Shown here: piece by piece, positions 1 through 12,240 of the stretch
Layout of the letters: every line of letters begins with the position of its first letter
How positions within the stretch are numbered: the stretch's first letter is position 1
Source of the DNA: Saturnia japonica
Lineage: Eukaryota; Arthropoda; Insecta; Lepidoptera; Saturniidae
Length of the DNA stretch: 64,000 nucleotides
Direction: 5' to 3'
Assembly: GCA_033032175.1 (NCBI GenBank)
Contig: CM065309.1
Span: 17,298,001 to 17,362,000, forward strand
Position numbers and translations under genes: made by a program
Notes under the pieces: model-generated
What the model was told of the DNA's origin: nothing
What the model saw: the letters and a program-made list of their open reading frames with translations, nothing else
Databases searched by the model: none

Positions 1-955
1 CAACAAATTCTTCAAAGGCATTTTGTACTGCCTCTCGGGTATTGAATTTTTTTCCCGCCAAGGAGTTATCCAAATTCTGGAAAAAGTAGTAGTCTGTAGG
101 CGCAAGGTCTGGTGAGTAGAGCGAATGACGGAGAACTTCCAACTCCAGTTCTTGCAACTTGGAGACCGTCTGCTTTGCAGTATGAGGTCGCGCGTTGTCG
201 TACAGGAGCAGCGGAGACAAGCGATTGACCAATGTTGGTTGGAGATGTGCCAGCTTCTCCATCATTGTGTTCAGTTCTTCACAGTACACATCTGCAGTAA
301 TGCTCACCCTGTTTGGTAAGAAGCTGTGATGAATCACACCGGCGCTAGACCACCAAACAGTGACCATCACTTTTCTAGGGGTAAGTTTTCGTTTAGGGCA
401 TTGTTTAGGTGCTGAACCATGATCCAGCCAACTTGCTGAGCGCTTGCGGTTATCAAACAGAATCCATTTTTCATCGCAGGTAACAATGCGGTTCAAAATT
501 CCTTCATTTGTGTGTCTGTTGAGCAGTGCAATGCACGTCTCGACGCGTACTTCGTGCTGGCGATCATTGAGTTCGTAGGGCACCCATTTGTCAAGCTTTT
601 TTACCTTGCAAATTTGACGCAAATGGACCAATATTGTTTTGACGCTAACGTCGAAAGCTGCTGCTAATTCAGCCGTAGATTGTGTATCATCAGCTTCCAC
701 AATCGCCTTTAATTCGTCATTGTCGACCAAAGTCTTCGGACGGCCGCGAGGTTCATTTTTCAGGTCGAAATTCCCAGAACGGAAGTGAGCAAACCAATAA
801 TAGGTGGTGCGATGGTTTGTAGTGTTAGCTCCGTAAACGTCGTTGATGTTGCATGCCGCTTGTGCCGCATTGCTGCTACGACGGTACTCATATTTACTCG
901 AATTTTTAACGTATCCATGATGACAAAAAAGATTGAAATGCGATGAAAATGTAAC
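1..955 (-). pseudogene. mariner (DD34D) transposase, cut by window start
   Basis: The minus strand is open in one frame from about 955 down to base 1, so the 3' end of the element lies outside the window. The product is a Tc1/mariner transposase of the cecropia/mauritiana kind. The N-terminal helix-turn-helix region is followed by the linker GRPKTLVDND, then WVPYELND. The first catalytic Asp is in VTCDEKWILFDN (about 470-480), the second in LLYDNARPHT (about 190-200). The third is in SPDLAPTDYYFF, with 34 residues between the second and third Asp (DD34D). No in-frame ATG was found at the 5' end: the nearby ATG at 946-948 is in another frame, so the start looks lost. No terminal repeat was recognised beyond 955. 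The catalytic core is intact as far as visible. Family assignment is firm; activity is doubtful. Confidence 0.9.
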
Positions 956-1107
956 ACTAATCAATAAACAAATAACTACTTTTGGAAAAAGAATTCCATG
1001 TTTTTAAAATTAAATTAATTTGAAATTAGAATTCTTAGTCAAACAAAAATTATTTTGATTTGAAATGGCCAGTACTGCAGAAGGGCAATTTCATAGGTAA
1101 AGACCTA

Positions 1108-1300
1108 TTATAAAGTATGAAATTTTTTATCGTAATTTTTACCAAGTTCTTTGGCAGCAACGAACAGTCTACATTTCATATTTCTTTCAATGTATGGGTA
1201 CACCCAAAATCTCCTGTTTCTTCTATTTTCGTTCTTGTAGTAAATATAAAGAAGCCGGTCTTCATTGCTAGAGTCACTTGTCATTGTACTTGACGTCTTA
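1108..1300 (-). pseudogene. HARBI1-like (PIF/Harbinger) N-terminal fragment
   Basis: The minus-strand frame contains an acidic/serine start (DSSNEDRLLYIYY) followed by a basic stretch and RRFWVYPYIERN. This layout resembles the N-terminus of insect HARBI1-like Harbinger nucleases (acidic DEE/SSDEE start, then RRxWVHP). The frame ends at about residue FHTL with consecutive stops, and no nuclease core follows. The upstream part of the same open frame (about 1310-1440) is an unrelated interspersed repeat, so the 118-residue frame is a chimera and not a gene. Assignment rests on a short motif and is tentative. Confidence 0.4.
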
Positions 1301-1309
1301 ATAATGAAC

Positions 1310-1440
1310 GAATATAGTCGATTTTTTATAGTCGAAATTGCCAAACCGGTCCAGCCGTTCTCAAGTGGTGCGCTTACAAACGAACAGAATTTAATTTTTA
1401 TTGATATAAACAATACTTGCATACCGGAAATAATTATTGA
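1310..1440 (-). repeat. interspersed repeat, 'gaacggctggaccg' family
   Basis: On the minus strand it reads ...cttgagaacggctggaccggtttggc..., the same family as the copy at about 63,795-64,000 on the plus strand. Such segments are very common in lepidopteran DNA. The class (SINE or Helitron-like) cannot be told from here. Confidence 0.5.
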
Positions 1441-2397
1441 GTATTTCAGTGTTAGATTGAACATTATACAATGGAAACAGTTTTAAGATATCCGTTCTGG
1501 TGCAGTCATCTAAGATTAAAGTGTCGAATTGTACTCGCTGAGTTGTGGGGTTCATTTTTAATTTGATCTCTCAGTCAAGATTTCATTTTCCCACAAAAAG
1601 ACCACGTAAATTTGGTCTTTGTGGTACATATGCGTGTGTCCTTCTACCCATAGCATTGCTTTGTTCAACGATATTTAAAGTTTGATATTGACAAATATTT
1701 ATACTAATCGGGAGCTCGTAGACCAAACTAGACAATTCAGAAATTCTAGCCAAATAAATTTGTAAAAACAATAAGATACCTTGGTGGCTTTTACGCATTA
1801 GGGTCCTCATATCCTGATTTAACGGGTTTTAGCAAGTTCTTGCTAAATCATCAAGTTATAGGCCTTCCTATTCCTATCATCCCATCCTAGATTGCCTATC
1901 TGTATAACTATTTAACAAAAGGGAGATTTTAGTCTTACTAGGTTTTAATACTATAATATTAAAGCCTTGCGTTTCACCAACAAAGAAACAGGTCTTTGAG
2001 TTCAAAATTGCACAAAATTAAGAATAAGGTTACCTCATTTCAGCTTTATGACCATTTGATTCTGGTAAGGGGAGTTATATGTTTTGTTTATTATATAATT
2101 GGTATAACCTACGTTATTTACTATTTAATTTGAACTATTAACGTTTAATGTAATGTAATGTTTTAATGTAAAAATACACGTCAGTGCTATTATTATTAAC
2201 ATATTGAGCTATATCGATAATTTTTTATCTAAATATAAATTTTAAATCACCGCCAGATTTTAAATTAGTGTAATACGAGTAGTGAAGAACTTCATAATTT
2301 GCAACGAGACACTTCATACTGAAAGATTCGTGACGTGTCCTTATATGAAGCCAATTATTCTTCATTGAAGAAATATTACAAAATTGTTATTTTAATA

Positions 2398-2655
2398 TTC
2401 TTCTTCTTTCCATTAACCCAATTAAGTAGGGTCGGCAAAACATGTTTTACTCAACTCTACTCTATCAACTATGATTTTAGTATTTACACCTTTTATACAC
2501 ATATCATTCCTAACACAATCCATCACCTTCTTCGGTCTTCTCTACTCCTACATCCGTCCTCCTTCATACTTAACATTCTTCTAGTTATAATTATGACTTT
2601 CATCCCTCCTCATGATATGCCCATAACAATGCTGGCCTATAATAAACTCCTAAAC
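2398..2655 (-). pseudogene. RTE-like non-LTR retrotransposon 3' end
   Basis: Reverse-complemented, this reads as the C-terminal tail of insect endonuclease-reverse transcriptases: a 'RRP-K-VMDCVRNDM' block followed by 'KTCFADPT' and a stop, then a short tail ending in GAA repeats near 2400. Many stops and indels are present. The same tail occurs on the plus strand at 33,538-33,813 and 35,002-35,085, supporting a common family. The 109-residue plus-strand open frame here is antisense to it and meaningless. Confidence 0.65.
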
Positions 2656-2660
2656 TTCCT

Positions 2661-3055
2661 ATGACTGGCTATAAGCCCGGCAAGAGCGCGTCGCTTCCCG
2701 ACAGCTATTGCCCTATAAGTCTTCTTAATACGTTAGGTAAAATTTACGAGCGGCTCCTTCTGAACCGTCTCAAGTCCGTAATAGAGGAGAAAAACCTCTA
2801 TCCGCCTGAGCAGTTCGGTTTTCGTGCTAGACATTCTTGTACTCATCAAGTGCACCGCCTCACGGAGCACATTACGTTTAACTTTTCAGAGTTATATAAA
2901 CCCCGTCGTACACTTGCAGTCTTATTTGACGTAGCCAAGGCTTTTGATAAGGTCTGACACGAAGAATTAATCTACAAGTTGTAAGTACTGTCGTGAAATC
3001 CCCGATAGATTAGTTAAAATCATTCGCGATTAACCTCACAGATCGCACCTTCTGC
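2661..3055 (+). pseudogene. jockey-like non-LTR reverse transcriptase fragment
   Basis: The translation starts with KPGKSASLPDSY and continues SYCPISLLNTLGKIYERLL, the early reverse-transcriptase blocks of jockey-clade LINEs. These are followed by QFGFRARHSCTHQVHRLTEH and LAVLFDVAKAFDKV, the segment with the first catalytic Asp. The frame stops at 2955-2957 (tga), where a Trp codon is expected. Decayed homology (HEELIYKL..., then RLTSQIA in shifted frames) runs to about 3055. There is no YADD block or C-terminus. It abuts the RTE tail at 2398-2655, which is in the opposite orientation. A dead fragment. Confidence 0.85.
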
Positions 3056-3975
3056 TAAAAAAAAATTCAATAACTGATGTTATATTGAGTAACTTAGGCT
3101 ACTTTTATTTCAGGTAAAGATTTAAAGTCCCTCGCAAATAAAAAAATATTCAGAAAAACGACGATTATGGGACGCTTAAATGAATTACTCTGAGTTAACC
3201 ATAAGAGATATATCAAATTAATGTACTACACAGTTGTAGACCTTAAAAAGATCTACATAAAATTTACGAGAGTATACGTCTATCTTTTTTAGGATCAAAA
3301 ACAATAAGCATTTTTATCTTTAATATAACCGGGAGCGCAGTTAGCGATGCGCGTCTGTGCCCGATCGACAGCACAGCTAGTTCTATAATAAAAGTAATTG
3401 AATCGAAAAATATTATCTAAAAGCTACAGAAGAGAAGATTTTCTGTATATTCAGTATAGCAACATCCTCCACTATGCTTGTAGTAGATGCTCCCTATTCA
3501 ATGTTACAACGGTTAACGCTCGGGTGGATACAATGTAATATACCTATATTAAGTCCTATTGAAGTTATACATGTTGACCTCGCTTTAAGGCGGCGATATA
3601 AAAAGTTTCGGAAGACATGAAACTGGTAAAAATTACTTGAAGTGGTTTCGATCACACTAATAAATACGGTGGTACATGATTACTTTTTTGATATTTTTGT
3701 TTATAAAATTCTTAGGGTCGAATGTTGAGTCAACAGTTAACTTTATTTGAGAAAAATATGGCAGGTTTTCCCTCATGTTTTCCATACATTATCGGCCAGA
3801 ACGTCAAAATTTTCCCTTAAATAAATTTATTTGGTGACTGACACATTGGCTCTTATTAGTTCGTGAGACTCGTTCAATCGCAATTTTGTTTACATTTGAA
3901 ACTTCTACCCCAAAACTCTGAACTGGATTTGCTTTCTCATTCCTATATAATATATAAGTGAAAAACCTAAAGTTA
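3056..3975. other. no gene recognised
   Basis: AT-rich DNA with only short scattered open frames and no splice-supported coding segment. A short GC-richer patch near 3330-3380 was not identified. Confidence 0.5.
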
Positions 3976-4251
3976 GAAATAGATGTGCTAGTAAGTAGCA
4001 CGAAAGCATGCTATTATAGATCAATTACAACCTAGTGGCATGTGTGCTTAACCAGTGCTAGTATCTAGTATGCTTGTACAAGGAGTTGAAGAGCATGCTA
4101 TTAAAAGGATGCTCATAAGTATAATTCAAGGTACAGATAGATATGCTAGTAAGTAGCATGAAAACATGCTATTATTGAGTAGTTGCTACCTAGTCACATG
4201 TGTGTTTAAACCATTGCCAGTATCGAGCATGCTTAAATGAGCGGTTGAAGA
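3976..4251. repeat. two diverged ~118-bp direct repeats, 158-bp period
   Basis: Unit 1 (about 3976-4093) and unit 2 (about 4134-4251) share the order agat-tgctagtaagtagca, catgctatta, cctagt, catgtgtg and ggttgaaga. A partial third copy of the 'gcatgctatta' part lies between them at about 4093. The sequences differ at many positions, so this is an old satellite-like duplication. Confidence 0.7.
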
Positions 4252-6340
4252 ACTATCCGAACCATTAAGTTTCACCCAATTGTTTAAAATATGCACTTGT
4301 TTGTTAATTAATATTTAAAATTATTTAAAGTCAGTTATTTTACTCTACACTCGCAAAAGTATGTAAGGGAGCGCGGAGGACTGAGGTCGGAGGGCTGCGA
4401 CATAACACAATGGAGCGACTCCGAAGGGCATCTCGATCTTTACGCTAGGCGCACGTTAAACTACGTACCTGCCTCACCCGTCTGTTACTCCTACATTACG
4501 ATATTTGCAATTATATTCAAACTAATATGAAAGGATTTATTGTTTTTGCCAATAAAACTAATGCTTAGTAACTATCAAAAACTTTATTCAAATAAGTTTA
4601 AAAGAGACATAGATGTGTGTTAATGTCTGTAAATAAGTGTTATGATAACAATTTTTAATAGATATTCGTTTATCGTTGATTGTCGCAGTTCTTGAGTTAT
4701 ACTGACCGTCCAATATACTGCATTCATTTTATCTAGTTAGTGTATAAATAAATAATTTACCTAACCCAAGCCTGTTACTAATATTGTGATCAAGGTAGGT
4801 CAAGGTTAATAGGTGTCCAAAATATCAAATAAACGGTCTTTAAAACAAAATTTAGCTCTTCATAATCCTTTCCTCATAAACAGACTCGAGTACACCTTGA
4901 AGTTCTGTTTCTACTAACTATCATAAAGATTATAATGTTTCAAATAGATGTTTATTAGATTTTGTTTGATTAGTTAATTAGTTACTTTTATTTGTTAATA
5001 TTAATCCGGCTTTTGCTGTTTTTAAGTTGTAAATAGAAATTAAGAATAACGAGCTTCATTTGTGAAAAAGGCTGTTAAATTTTTAAATATAATCGTCCGC
5101 TATTTTGGTTCCTAGACGAAGTTGGGATTTTCCTGTCATAGCAAACCGATTTCGTGAAGTCTATGAACAATAGGTATAACAATAATTAAGCATTTCAATT
5201 GTAAATCATGAATATACATAAGCACAGACGTAAATAAGGTAATTTACAATTATATTCCAATTAGAATATTTTTGAAACATCTTTTTAGTATAGTTAACGA
5301 GCTAAATATTCTATATAAAACGAGCAGTATTAAAAAAGCGCATAAAGCATTTGGATCTTGATTACAAATTACTCAAATTGACTGTTTTCAATGATAATGA
5401 ATTCATATGGTCTGTGAATTTAGATAAAAACCTTGTTCATCAACAACGAGCGTCCGTTCCCGGATTTACAAAATTGGTTAGTTAAGAAAAACCTACATTT
5501 ATAATAATTAGTGACGTCGAGGTGAACCTTATCGCGTCTATACAATTGAATTTAGTAGTTAAACGAGAGAGGTCGTGAGACAAACAGACAACTCACACAA
5601 TAGTTGATTATGATCATCAATTTTGTTTGCGCTTTGTATTTTCTTGTGTTTTATGACTAGGAAGCTGTATAACTATGTACAGTAATAGAATAATTGCGTC
5701 GAGGTCTGCGATACAATTGTGTCTATGTATCAATGTATCAGTTCCGTCACTAAGGTCTCTCATTCTATCCGAAACGATAATAAACAAAGTTGAAAATGAT
5801 TCTTTACCCACCTAGTCAATATCTAGTGCCTTCAAACAAGGACGTTATGATGATTAGTTAGCTAAAACATCACACTTGTAGATACAAAAAAACTTCTACT
5901 TTAAGTTTTAGGAGAGCCCTACTTAACGATATTAAATAGTGGGCGGACTTTATGGTGTCAAATTAGTGGATCTTTCTTTTTGTCATGTTCTTAATTGTGG
6001 ACATCAAAACCATGGTGTTCGTAACTTTTTAATCATGACATCAGAAAGCTTCAAACTAATTCAATCATACGAGTATATTAGTTTATTTTTCAAAATAAGG
6101 ATTTATCGGCCTTAGAGACCAATCATTAATACATATAGGGACTTATCGAAGCACTATTGGTAAAAACAAAAAATAAAGTTCAAATAAATTAAAATAGGAA
6201 ACAAACTCGTGGGATTTGATTCCGGATGTAAAGAATTGTTTAAAGATATTATCAGGTAGGTAGGTAGGACCTGGACTTCGGAGTCACAGTTTTATAGTAA
6301 CTTCCATCTTCACACTAATTAATAAGTTCTCAATGTCTTA
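4252..6340. other. no gene recognised
   Basis: AT-rich intergenic DNA. A CpG-richer patch at about 4370-4500 stands out in base composition, but no open frame, tRNA or transposase motif was seen. The remainder holds only short chance frames. Confidence 0.5.
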
Positions 6341-6344
6341 TAGT

Positions 6345-6515
6345 TTTAGTATCGCGAAGCTGTGGAACCATCTTCCGGCTAATGTTTCCCTCCTTCTTCG
6401 AACATCGGATCCTTAAACCGTGGATTACAGATCTCTAGGTGGTCACCGTACTGTTTGGATTGTACTGTGCTTACCATAAGGCACAGTGCCGTCAATTTGC
6501 AGAGCTACTTACCTA
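6345..6515 (+). repeat. LINE 3'-end remnant (family shared with 55.3 kb)
   Basis: It begins with a frame reading RIAKLWNHLPANV, the usual C-terminal 'LWN-LP--V' motif of non-LTR retrotransposon ORF2. It continues with ctaggtggtcaccgt and cttaccataaggcacagt-ccgtcaatttgc, nearly the same as a segment at about 55,325-55,410. Old, broken 3' end. Confidence 0.55.
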
Positions 6516-7195
6516 ATAAAAAAACTTGTTCGAGGTTAGAGTACGGAAGCATTACCTCCACCTATAAACGGTACATTTCTGCCGCAAAGAATTAGTGCTC
6601 GATCTGCTAGGATCCGGTCCGAACGTTATGTGGTTGGCAAAATTGTTCCACAGTCCTCAGCAATAATGTTTCGGTTCTTTTTTTTGGGATTATAAACGGC
6701 TTGTGTTTAATCGATTACCAGTACACTATAACCTCAAAAAAGCAATTTATAGGTACTGCCAAAAATAGTAAGCGATCACCAACATTAAAACCCAATTTGT
6801 ATGTGAAATTATAACGAAAAATTATACATTTTGCTATCCTATTAAAGCAAATGACTCCAATTAATCATTGTAAATAGTAACTGATAAGCTGCAGTGCCCA
6901 CTTAACATCAGTTAAACTGTATGGCTGATTGCTATTTCATAAGATAGAAAACATAAGTACATAATAGTAATTACTTCACAATATTTATTAATTCTCAAAA
7001 TAATCTCTACGGATCTTAAAGAACTTGGTGCGTAAGGCGAGTAGATAGCATGAGATGAAATTGTCGTTTAATCGTCATGCTCTTATCATATTTTGGTATA
7101 GAAATACGTGGGTGGTTGGTAACAAACAGACTAGGTGATACGACAATATTTTCCGAACTCGATCGCAACCACCATAGACCACATTCGCCATAGGA
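6516..7195. other. no gene recognised
   Basis: AT-rich, with short frames only. No motif was identified. Confidence 0.4.
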
Positions 7196-7199
7196 CGTT

Positions 7200-7735
7200 T
7201 GAGTGTCTCGCATTCGGGATCCGACGGTGTATATATTAAATTATTTATTGCACATAAACGTACAACTGGAGGACTTTTATGTAAAACTGCAAAAATGCTA
7301 AAAAGCATTTTTACCAGTCTTTCAGGGAAGCAAGAGAAAGGTGTGCAAACATCAATAATTTTAGATATAATATTGTCTGCTTCATGTGGAACGCTCAAAA
7401 TGACATAAGCATATTGTGTACAAAATTTCATGAAAATCGGCTGAGAATATATTAATTAATTAAAATATATTAATATTTTGTGTAAAAGTTTGTTTTACGA
7501 TTTCTTTAAGTAATATTGAAAATTGTTATAGCTTAACAATTAATATATTACTAACTTAAGCTTCACGTGAAGAATCGTTCAAACCCACAAGATCAAACCG
7601 TTTTGAATGAAATCCGGACAAACAAAATGTTTTTATTGGCATATTCGTTATCAGTATCCTTCATAAAGGACGTCTTTCAGGAAATTTGGAAAGACAGAAC
7701 TACAGATTTAGTAATTTAGATGTAAAAATATAAGT
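7200..7735 (+). repeat. Helitron-like/unclassified interspersed repeat
   Basis: It contains 'caaaatttcatgaaaatcgg', then 'aaatccggacaaacaaa', 'ttggcatattcgttatcagtatc' and 'ggaaatttggaaagacagaactacagattta'. The same series occurs at 56,135-56,945 and at about 59,020-59,250. These are non-coding interspersed copies. The overlapping 118-residue minus-strand frame has no recognisable domain and is treated as chance. Confidence 0.6.
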
Positions 7736-8976
7736 TAACCTCAATAAGTTGTAAAGAATCCGTTCATTTAGTTTTGTTGTGCTGAACGTTCTATATGATC
7801 ATTTTTTTCGAAACATCTAGAGCTCTCTACCTGTCGGTGTCGTCTAGCATAGCTATAGAAATATCATCGTGATGAGAAAACAAACATGTTGTACAAATAT
7901 GATCCCAATTACTCAACTTCAAAAGTTACACCATCAATAACAGACACTCCAACGATTATCACTTAATTACTGCGCACTGATGCATAAGTTTAAACTGGCG
8001 GGTCTATAAGCATGAGATTTTGCCCATATGTTCTTTATTTAACTGAAACGAGTACCGTACTAAGGATTTTTATTAAAAAATTAATTTACGTAAAAAAGTA
8101 ATTTTTTTTATACTGGCTCGGCAAAATGACTTTTCAAATGTCATGCTGAAATGTCTCTTTACATCTCGTTTGAAGAACCTAATATCATAGGAAGGTCATA
8201 CGTTGGCTGAGAAACTACTACATCCACATCTGTACGGTAAGGCAAAGGTTAGAATTAGCGATTATCCTTGTTTGTGCCATGATGGTCACTACCGAATAGC
8301 TTTGGCTCCGTAAACCAGACCGCGTGGTTCTGTAGTGGAAGGGTGATAACGTTATTATATTATTGCCAAATAATAATATAAATTACTATTAAAAAAAAAA
8401 CGCTAAATGTTGTTAGCTATTGTCGCTATTGTTGGGTTATTATCACACCTACAATTTGTGAAATAGCAATATCTTCATATTTCGTTATAATATTTATTTG
8501 AGTAGGCGTAATATGATTGTATAGTTCGGTAATGATCCGTTTTAGCTTTATTATTTCTAGCGGTTGCCCAATGCTTGAAATTCAACCAGCAACTTTTTGA
8601 TAGACTATTATCTGTTTTACATTTACACTATAAATACGTTCAATGAATATTATTATATCAATAGCTGTCACTTTTCACTGAGTGTCAATTTTAATGTTTC
8701 GGGGCTTAGACAATGGCACTTGTCGGGGCAATATTCGCATGATTACTTAATTTATTGTATTGGTAACATATATGTATTGTTTAAACATTTTAGCTTTCTC
8801 CGCTTCTTCTTACAAATTTTAACCATGCCAAATCTCACAATCCTCCGAGCGCGCAATGTGCCTAACAGGCCTGGATGACCTTGAGCAATCCATAAAATAT
8901 TTGAAGCAGCGTCGCCTAGCGTTTAAACTACGTACTATTTATTTACAACCGACCCTAAAACCGTCATAGATGAATG
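7736..8976. other. no gene recognised
   Basis: AT-rich DNA between an interspersed repeat and the poly(T) end of the LINE. Short frames only. Confidence 0.4.
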
Positions 8977-9335
8977 TTTTTTTTTTTTTTTTATTTATTT
9001 ATTTATTAAAACTTAAATTTACAACTTAAATTTTAACAATGGCCCCAAACTAGGCATGCCTGTGTCTTGGGAACCTTACATACGAGTTACCATTTTATAC
9101 TTACTCATAATAACATCTGAAATCATTACATTACACATTACTTATTCATTAAACTACATATTATACCGTTATATAGTATGCAATACAGACACATATTTTA
9201 TACTACATAAACATAATTATATACAACATACATATTATCATAAATAAAATAACACACAATATAAATGCAACAGCCAAAACCGTCATGGAAAATTACTTAC
9301 AGTTTTAGTAATCAGAGAAGAAGTAAAATGTAAAA

Positions 9336-9872
9336 TTATTTTTGAATTGTAAGTACATCCTCAGTTGTGTTATATGTCAGGGTACTTAGCCAGCCAATAA
9401 TTTTCCTTCTTGCTTCGTAAAGCAAACAGTCTCCAATTGAACATAGCTTCTGTACTTTATTGTAAATATAGGGGCCAATGAACGGGCCAAACCTTTGCGC
9501 AAAGGCCGTGCCCACCAAGGGAGCTCTCACACGGAATATACCACGTCCTGACATTTCACTGTATTCCGGTAAGACGGCTACCTTTCTATGTTCTCTAAGA
9601 GCAACTTGCAGTATAAACAATTGTCTCACACTAAGAAATCGGCTTTCTTTGTACAACTCTGTGGTTGGGTATCCATAAGGCTTCCGCAGCATGACTTTGA
9701 TTACTGAGCGCTGGGCTCTTTCGACTACTATCATATTAGTTTTAGCAGCACTGCCCCAACTTGTGATGCAGTATAAAATCAAAGATTGACAAAGAGCAAA
9801 GTATATGGTTTTTAGGGTGGCAAGGCATGCTACAGAGCATAATTGCCTCATAACACCCACCACTCTTCTCAA
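9336..9872 (-). pseudogene. LINE ORF2, C-terminal domain
   Basis: The 178-residue frame (RRVVGVMRQLCSVACLATLK...) matches the C-terminal portion of CR1/jockey ORF2, including the 'L-YCI--WG' motif and 'VERAQRSVIKVMLRKPYGYPTTELY'. Homology begins further upstream (about 9,990, KYLGVQIDQRLSFKNHIEVL) in the same frame, before the internal Met. About 330 bp of 3' UTR with low complexity follows, to the poly(A) end. Confidence 0.85.
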
Positions 9873-10058
9873 CCGCCGAGCCAGTACTTCTATATGATTC
9901 TTGAATGAAAGACGCTGGTCTATTTGAACACCTAGGTACTTTATAAGTGTATTTCTGCTTAATTTGTCACAATCACAAAAATCATTAAGTCTAGCACATG
10001 TGTGTATTCTGATGTCAAGGTAGTGTAGGTGGTGCTGAAGCGAATGTCTTATGAAAAT

Positions 10059-10424
10059 TTATGTAAGTTGTTTTTTTGTATTAAGTGTAAGAAGATTACG
10101 CTGCAACCAGAAATATATCCTAGTCATGCCAATTTCTGTATACCTCTGAACTTCATTCCAAGATGTACCGTGAAAGATTATCGCAGTATCATCTGCGTAA
10201 CAAAATATCTCAGCATTCATGATTTGAAGCTCATGGATGTCATTTAAATAAATAATAAATAATGTTGGTCCAAGTACACTACCCTGTGGCACCCCAAACG
10301 AAACACTCTGTAAGTCACTTGTAAGTTGTCCAATTTTAATACACTGCCTTCGTCCAGTAAGGTATGTTGCGAACCATTGCAAAGGGATGCCTCTTATTCC
10401 CATACACTCAAGTTTTCTTATCAA
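10059..10424 (-). pseudogene. LINE ORF2, RT catalytic core
   Basis: This 121-residue piece has the palm and fingers of reverse transcriptase: GVPQGSVLGP, then YLNDIHEL, and the YADD catalytic box at residues 76-79, followed by WLQRNLLTLNTKK. A frameshift separates it from the preceding piece near 10,440 and from the following one at 10,059. Confidence 0.88.
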
Positions 10425-10614
10425 TTAGGAATAGACACAGTATCAAAGGCCTTTGCAGATCAAGAAATACACCGTTACAACACAGTCTCTTGTCTAGCTT
10501 CTTCGCTACAGTTGATGTTAGCAATAACACCGCGTCCTCCGTTGATTTACCCCGTCGAAAACCGAACTGTCTGTCAGATATTAATTTAAATTTTTCGATA
10601 TATTGTATTAGTTG

Positions 10615-11414
10615 TTAATTCACTATTTTTTCAAGTAATTTTGAAAATATCCCAAGCAAAGAAATCGGACGATAGTTATCGGGTACATCTTTAGCTCCAC
10701 CCTTATGTATAGGACAAACAGCCATTATCTTCCATGTTTCAGGAAATACACCCATAGCCAGACTGATATTAAAGATTATGGTGAGTGGTTGAATAATAGC
10801 ATTTCGTATAGATTTAACTAAACTGTTAGTGTACCCATCTATCCCTGGTGCTTTACCATTTTGTAGGTTAATAATCAGTTTCTCTACTTCTACGTTGTCA
10901 GTTGGTCTCAGGAAGAAAGATTCAGAGGCTGTATTATTGATTTTAACTAAGTTTGTTAAGCTTTTTTCATCTGTATTTATATCATGAAGAATTCTAGTAG
11001 CAAACTTACTTCCAACAGATGTAAAATGATCATTGCACATATTTAGTGATTGCTGACTTCCATTGGCATTTTTAAGGTTTAAGAGGTGCACAGGATCTTT
11101 GTTAATTTTATTAATACTGCAGATATTTTTTATAGTTACCCAAAGCTTTTTAGGGTTATTTTTATTAGATTCAAGTTCTATATTTTTATATTCATTTTTT
11201 AGTTTCCGTAGAATATTATTACAAAATGTTCGATATCTACTGTATATAACTTGTGCAACTGTATTATCAGGATCGCTCCTTGCTCGTAAGTGTAATTTAT
11301 CTCTATGCCTCATACAGCGTATTAACCCAGGAGTGATCCAAGGTTTAATATTATATTTGGTTTTACTTAGTATTATTTTCTTTGTATATTTACTTATAGT
11401 ATTCCCTAATATTT
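10615..11414 (-). pseudogene. LINE ORF2, linker and first RT blocks
   Basis: The open frame runs from the truncated 5' end to a TAA at about 10,615. It carries the pre-RT basic region and RT blocks up to LLEKIVN. The homologous frame goes on past the stop (LIQYIEKFKLISDRQFGFRR), so the TAA is a point lesion. The nominal Met start is an artefact of truncation. Confidence 0.85.
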
Positions 11415-12240
11415 GCAAAAACGTAATATTATGCCTAACATCAACATGTATCTACGAAACTCTCTAGAATTCAATTTTAGTGAATAACAACTATCGAAGT
11501 TAATTTATTGAAACAAGTGATTATGATTTGAGCGATTATAAGTAATAGGACTTTTTTCCATAATTTTTTTTTAATTTTTTTTTTCTTATAATATTAAAAT
11601 ATATAAATAGGTAAGTATGTACAATATGATGTATCAGGGCATAAATGATGTATGTGTATACATTTATATATGTGTATTATAATTATAACACTAGTCAATA
11701 GTGCTTTTGATAATTGAGTTGTCTAATAAAAATCTATACTAATATTATAAAGCTGAAGAGTTTGTTTGGTTGATCGCGTTAATCTCAGGAAGTACTAGGT
11801 CGAATGGAAAAATTATTTTAGTGTTGGATAGCACATTTATCGAGGAAGGCTAAAGGCTGTATAACATCACGATACGACCAATAGGAGCAGAGCATAAATG
11901 AAAAATGTTGCAAAAACGGGCAAAATTCACATAGTTCTAAAAAAGTCCGCAGTAGCATATATCTATCTTTTAAATTTTACTCAATATAACCTTTTTTATG
12001 GTAATAAAATTTGTTATAAAATAATGCTAAATTTGCGAAGATGTTTTTATAAACATGGTATTAATCCTTAGCGAAATAAATACGTTATTCATCAGAAGTA
12101 TTTAATTTTGGACAAAATTGCTTTTTACATCAATTGATTTCAATTAATATTTTAGGAGATATCACAGTTTTAAAATAACTCCGCAGCAAAATAATAATCA
12201 AGTACCGCGCGGCATTTTATGAATATGCGGAGTCGGGCGC
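11415..12240 (+). repeat. tandem repeat copy 1 (5' part missing)
   Basis: This segment, starting gcaaaaacgtaatattatgcc, is repeated at 12,416-13,250 with a 1001-bp offset and high identity. It contains the lepidopteran motif 'ctatactaatattataaagctgaagagtttgt', the 'gatcgcgttaatctcagga' stretch and the 'acatcacgatacgaccaataggagc' stretch. The matching left part (equivalent of 12,241-12,415) is absent, replaced by the LINE that ends at 11,414. Confidence 0.85.

Larger units (their letters stand above)
8977..11414 (-). mobile_element. 5'-truncated LINE (CR1/jockey-superfamily), decayed
   Basis: This is a minus-strand non-LTR retrotransposon that ends in a poly(A) tail, seen as poly(T) plus attta repeats at 8977-9007. 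From 5' to 3' it holds the endonuclease-RT linker (HRDKLHLRARSD), RT blocks PETWKIMAVCPIHKGG and NYRPISLLGIFSKLLEKI, then QFGFRRGKSTEDA. Next come GVPQGSVLGPTLFIIYLNDI, the catalytic CYADDTAI (Asp pair at about 10,188-10,193), and a C-terminal LxYCITSWGSA region. The reading frame is broken by a stop near 10,615, by a one-base loss in the FLDLAKAFDTV block, and after 10,059. The 5' end is truncated inside ORF2 at about 11,414, where an unrelated tandem repeat begins. The clade could be CR1, Kiri or Daphne. Confidence 0.88.

Noticed and set aside
760..957. A 65-residue minus-strand protein (MLHFHRIS...)
   Set aside because: Out-of-frame shadow of the mariner transposase N-terminus.
1108..1464. 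A complete 118-residue gene
   Set aside because: It is a chimera of a Harbinger-like fragment and an interspersed repeat, with no nuclease core.
2335..2664. A 109-residue hydrophobic protein on the plus strand
   Set aside because: It is antisense to an RTE retrotransposon tail and has no homology of its own.
7075..7431. A 118-residue minus-strand protein
   Set aside because: It lies in a multi-copy non-coding repeat and matches no family.
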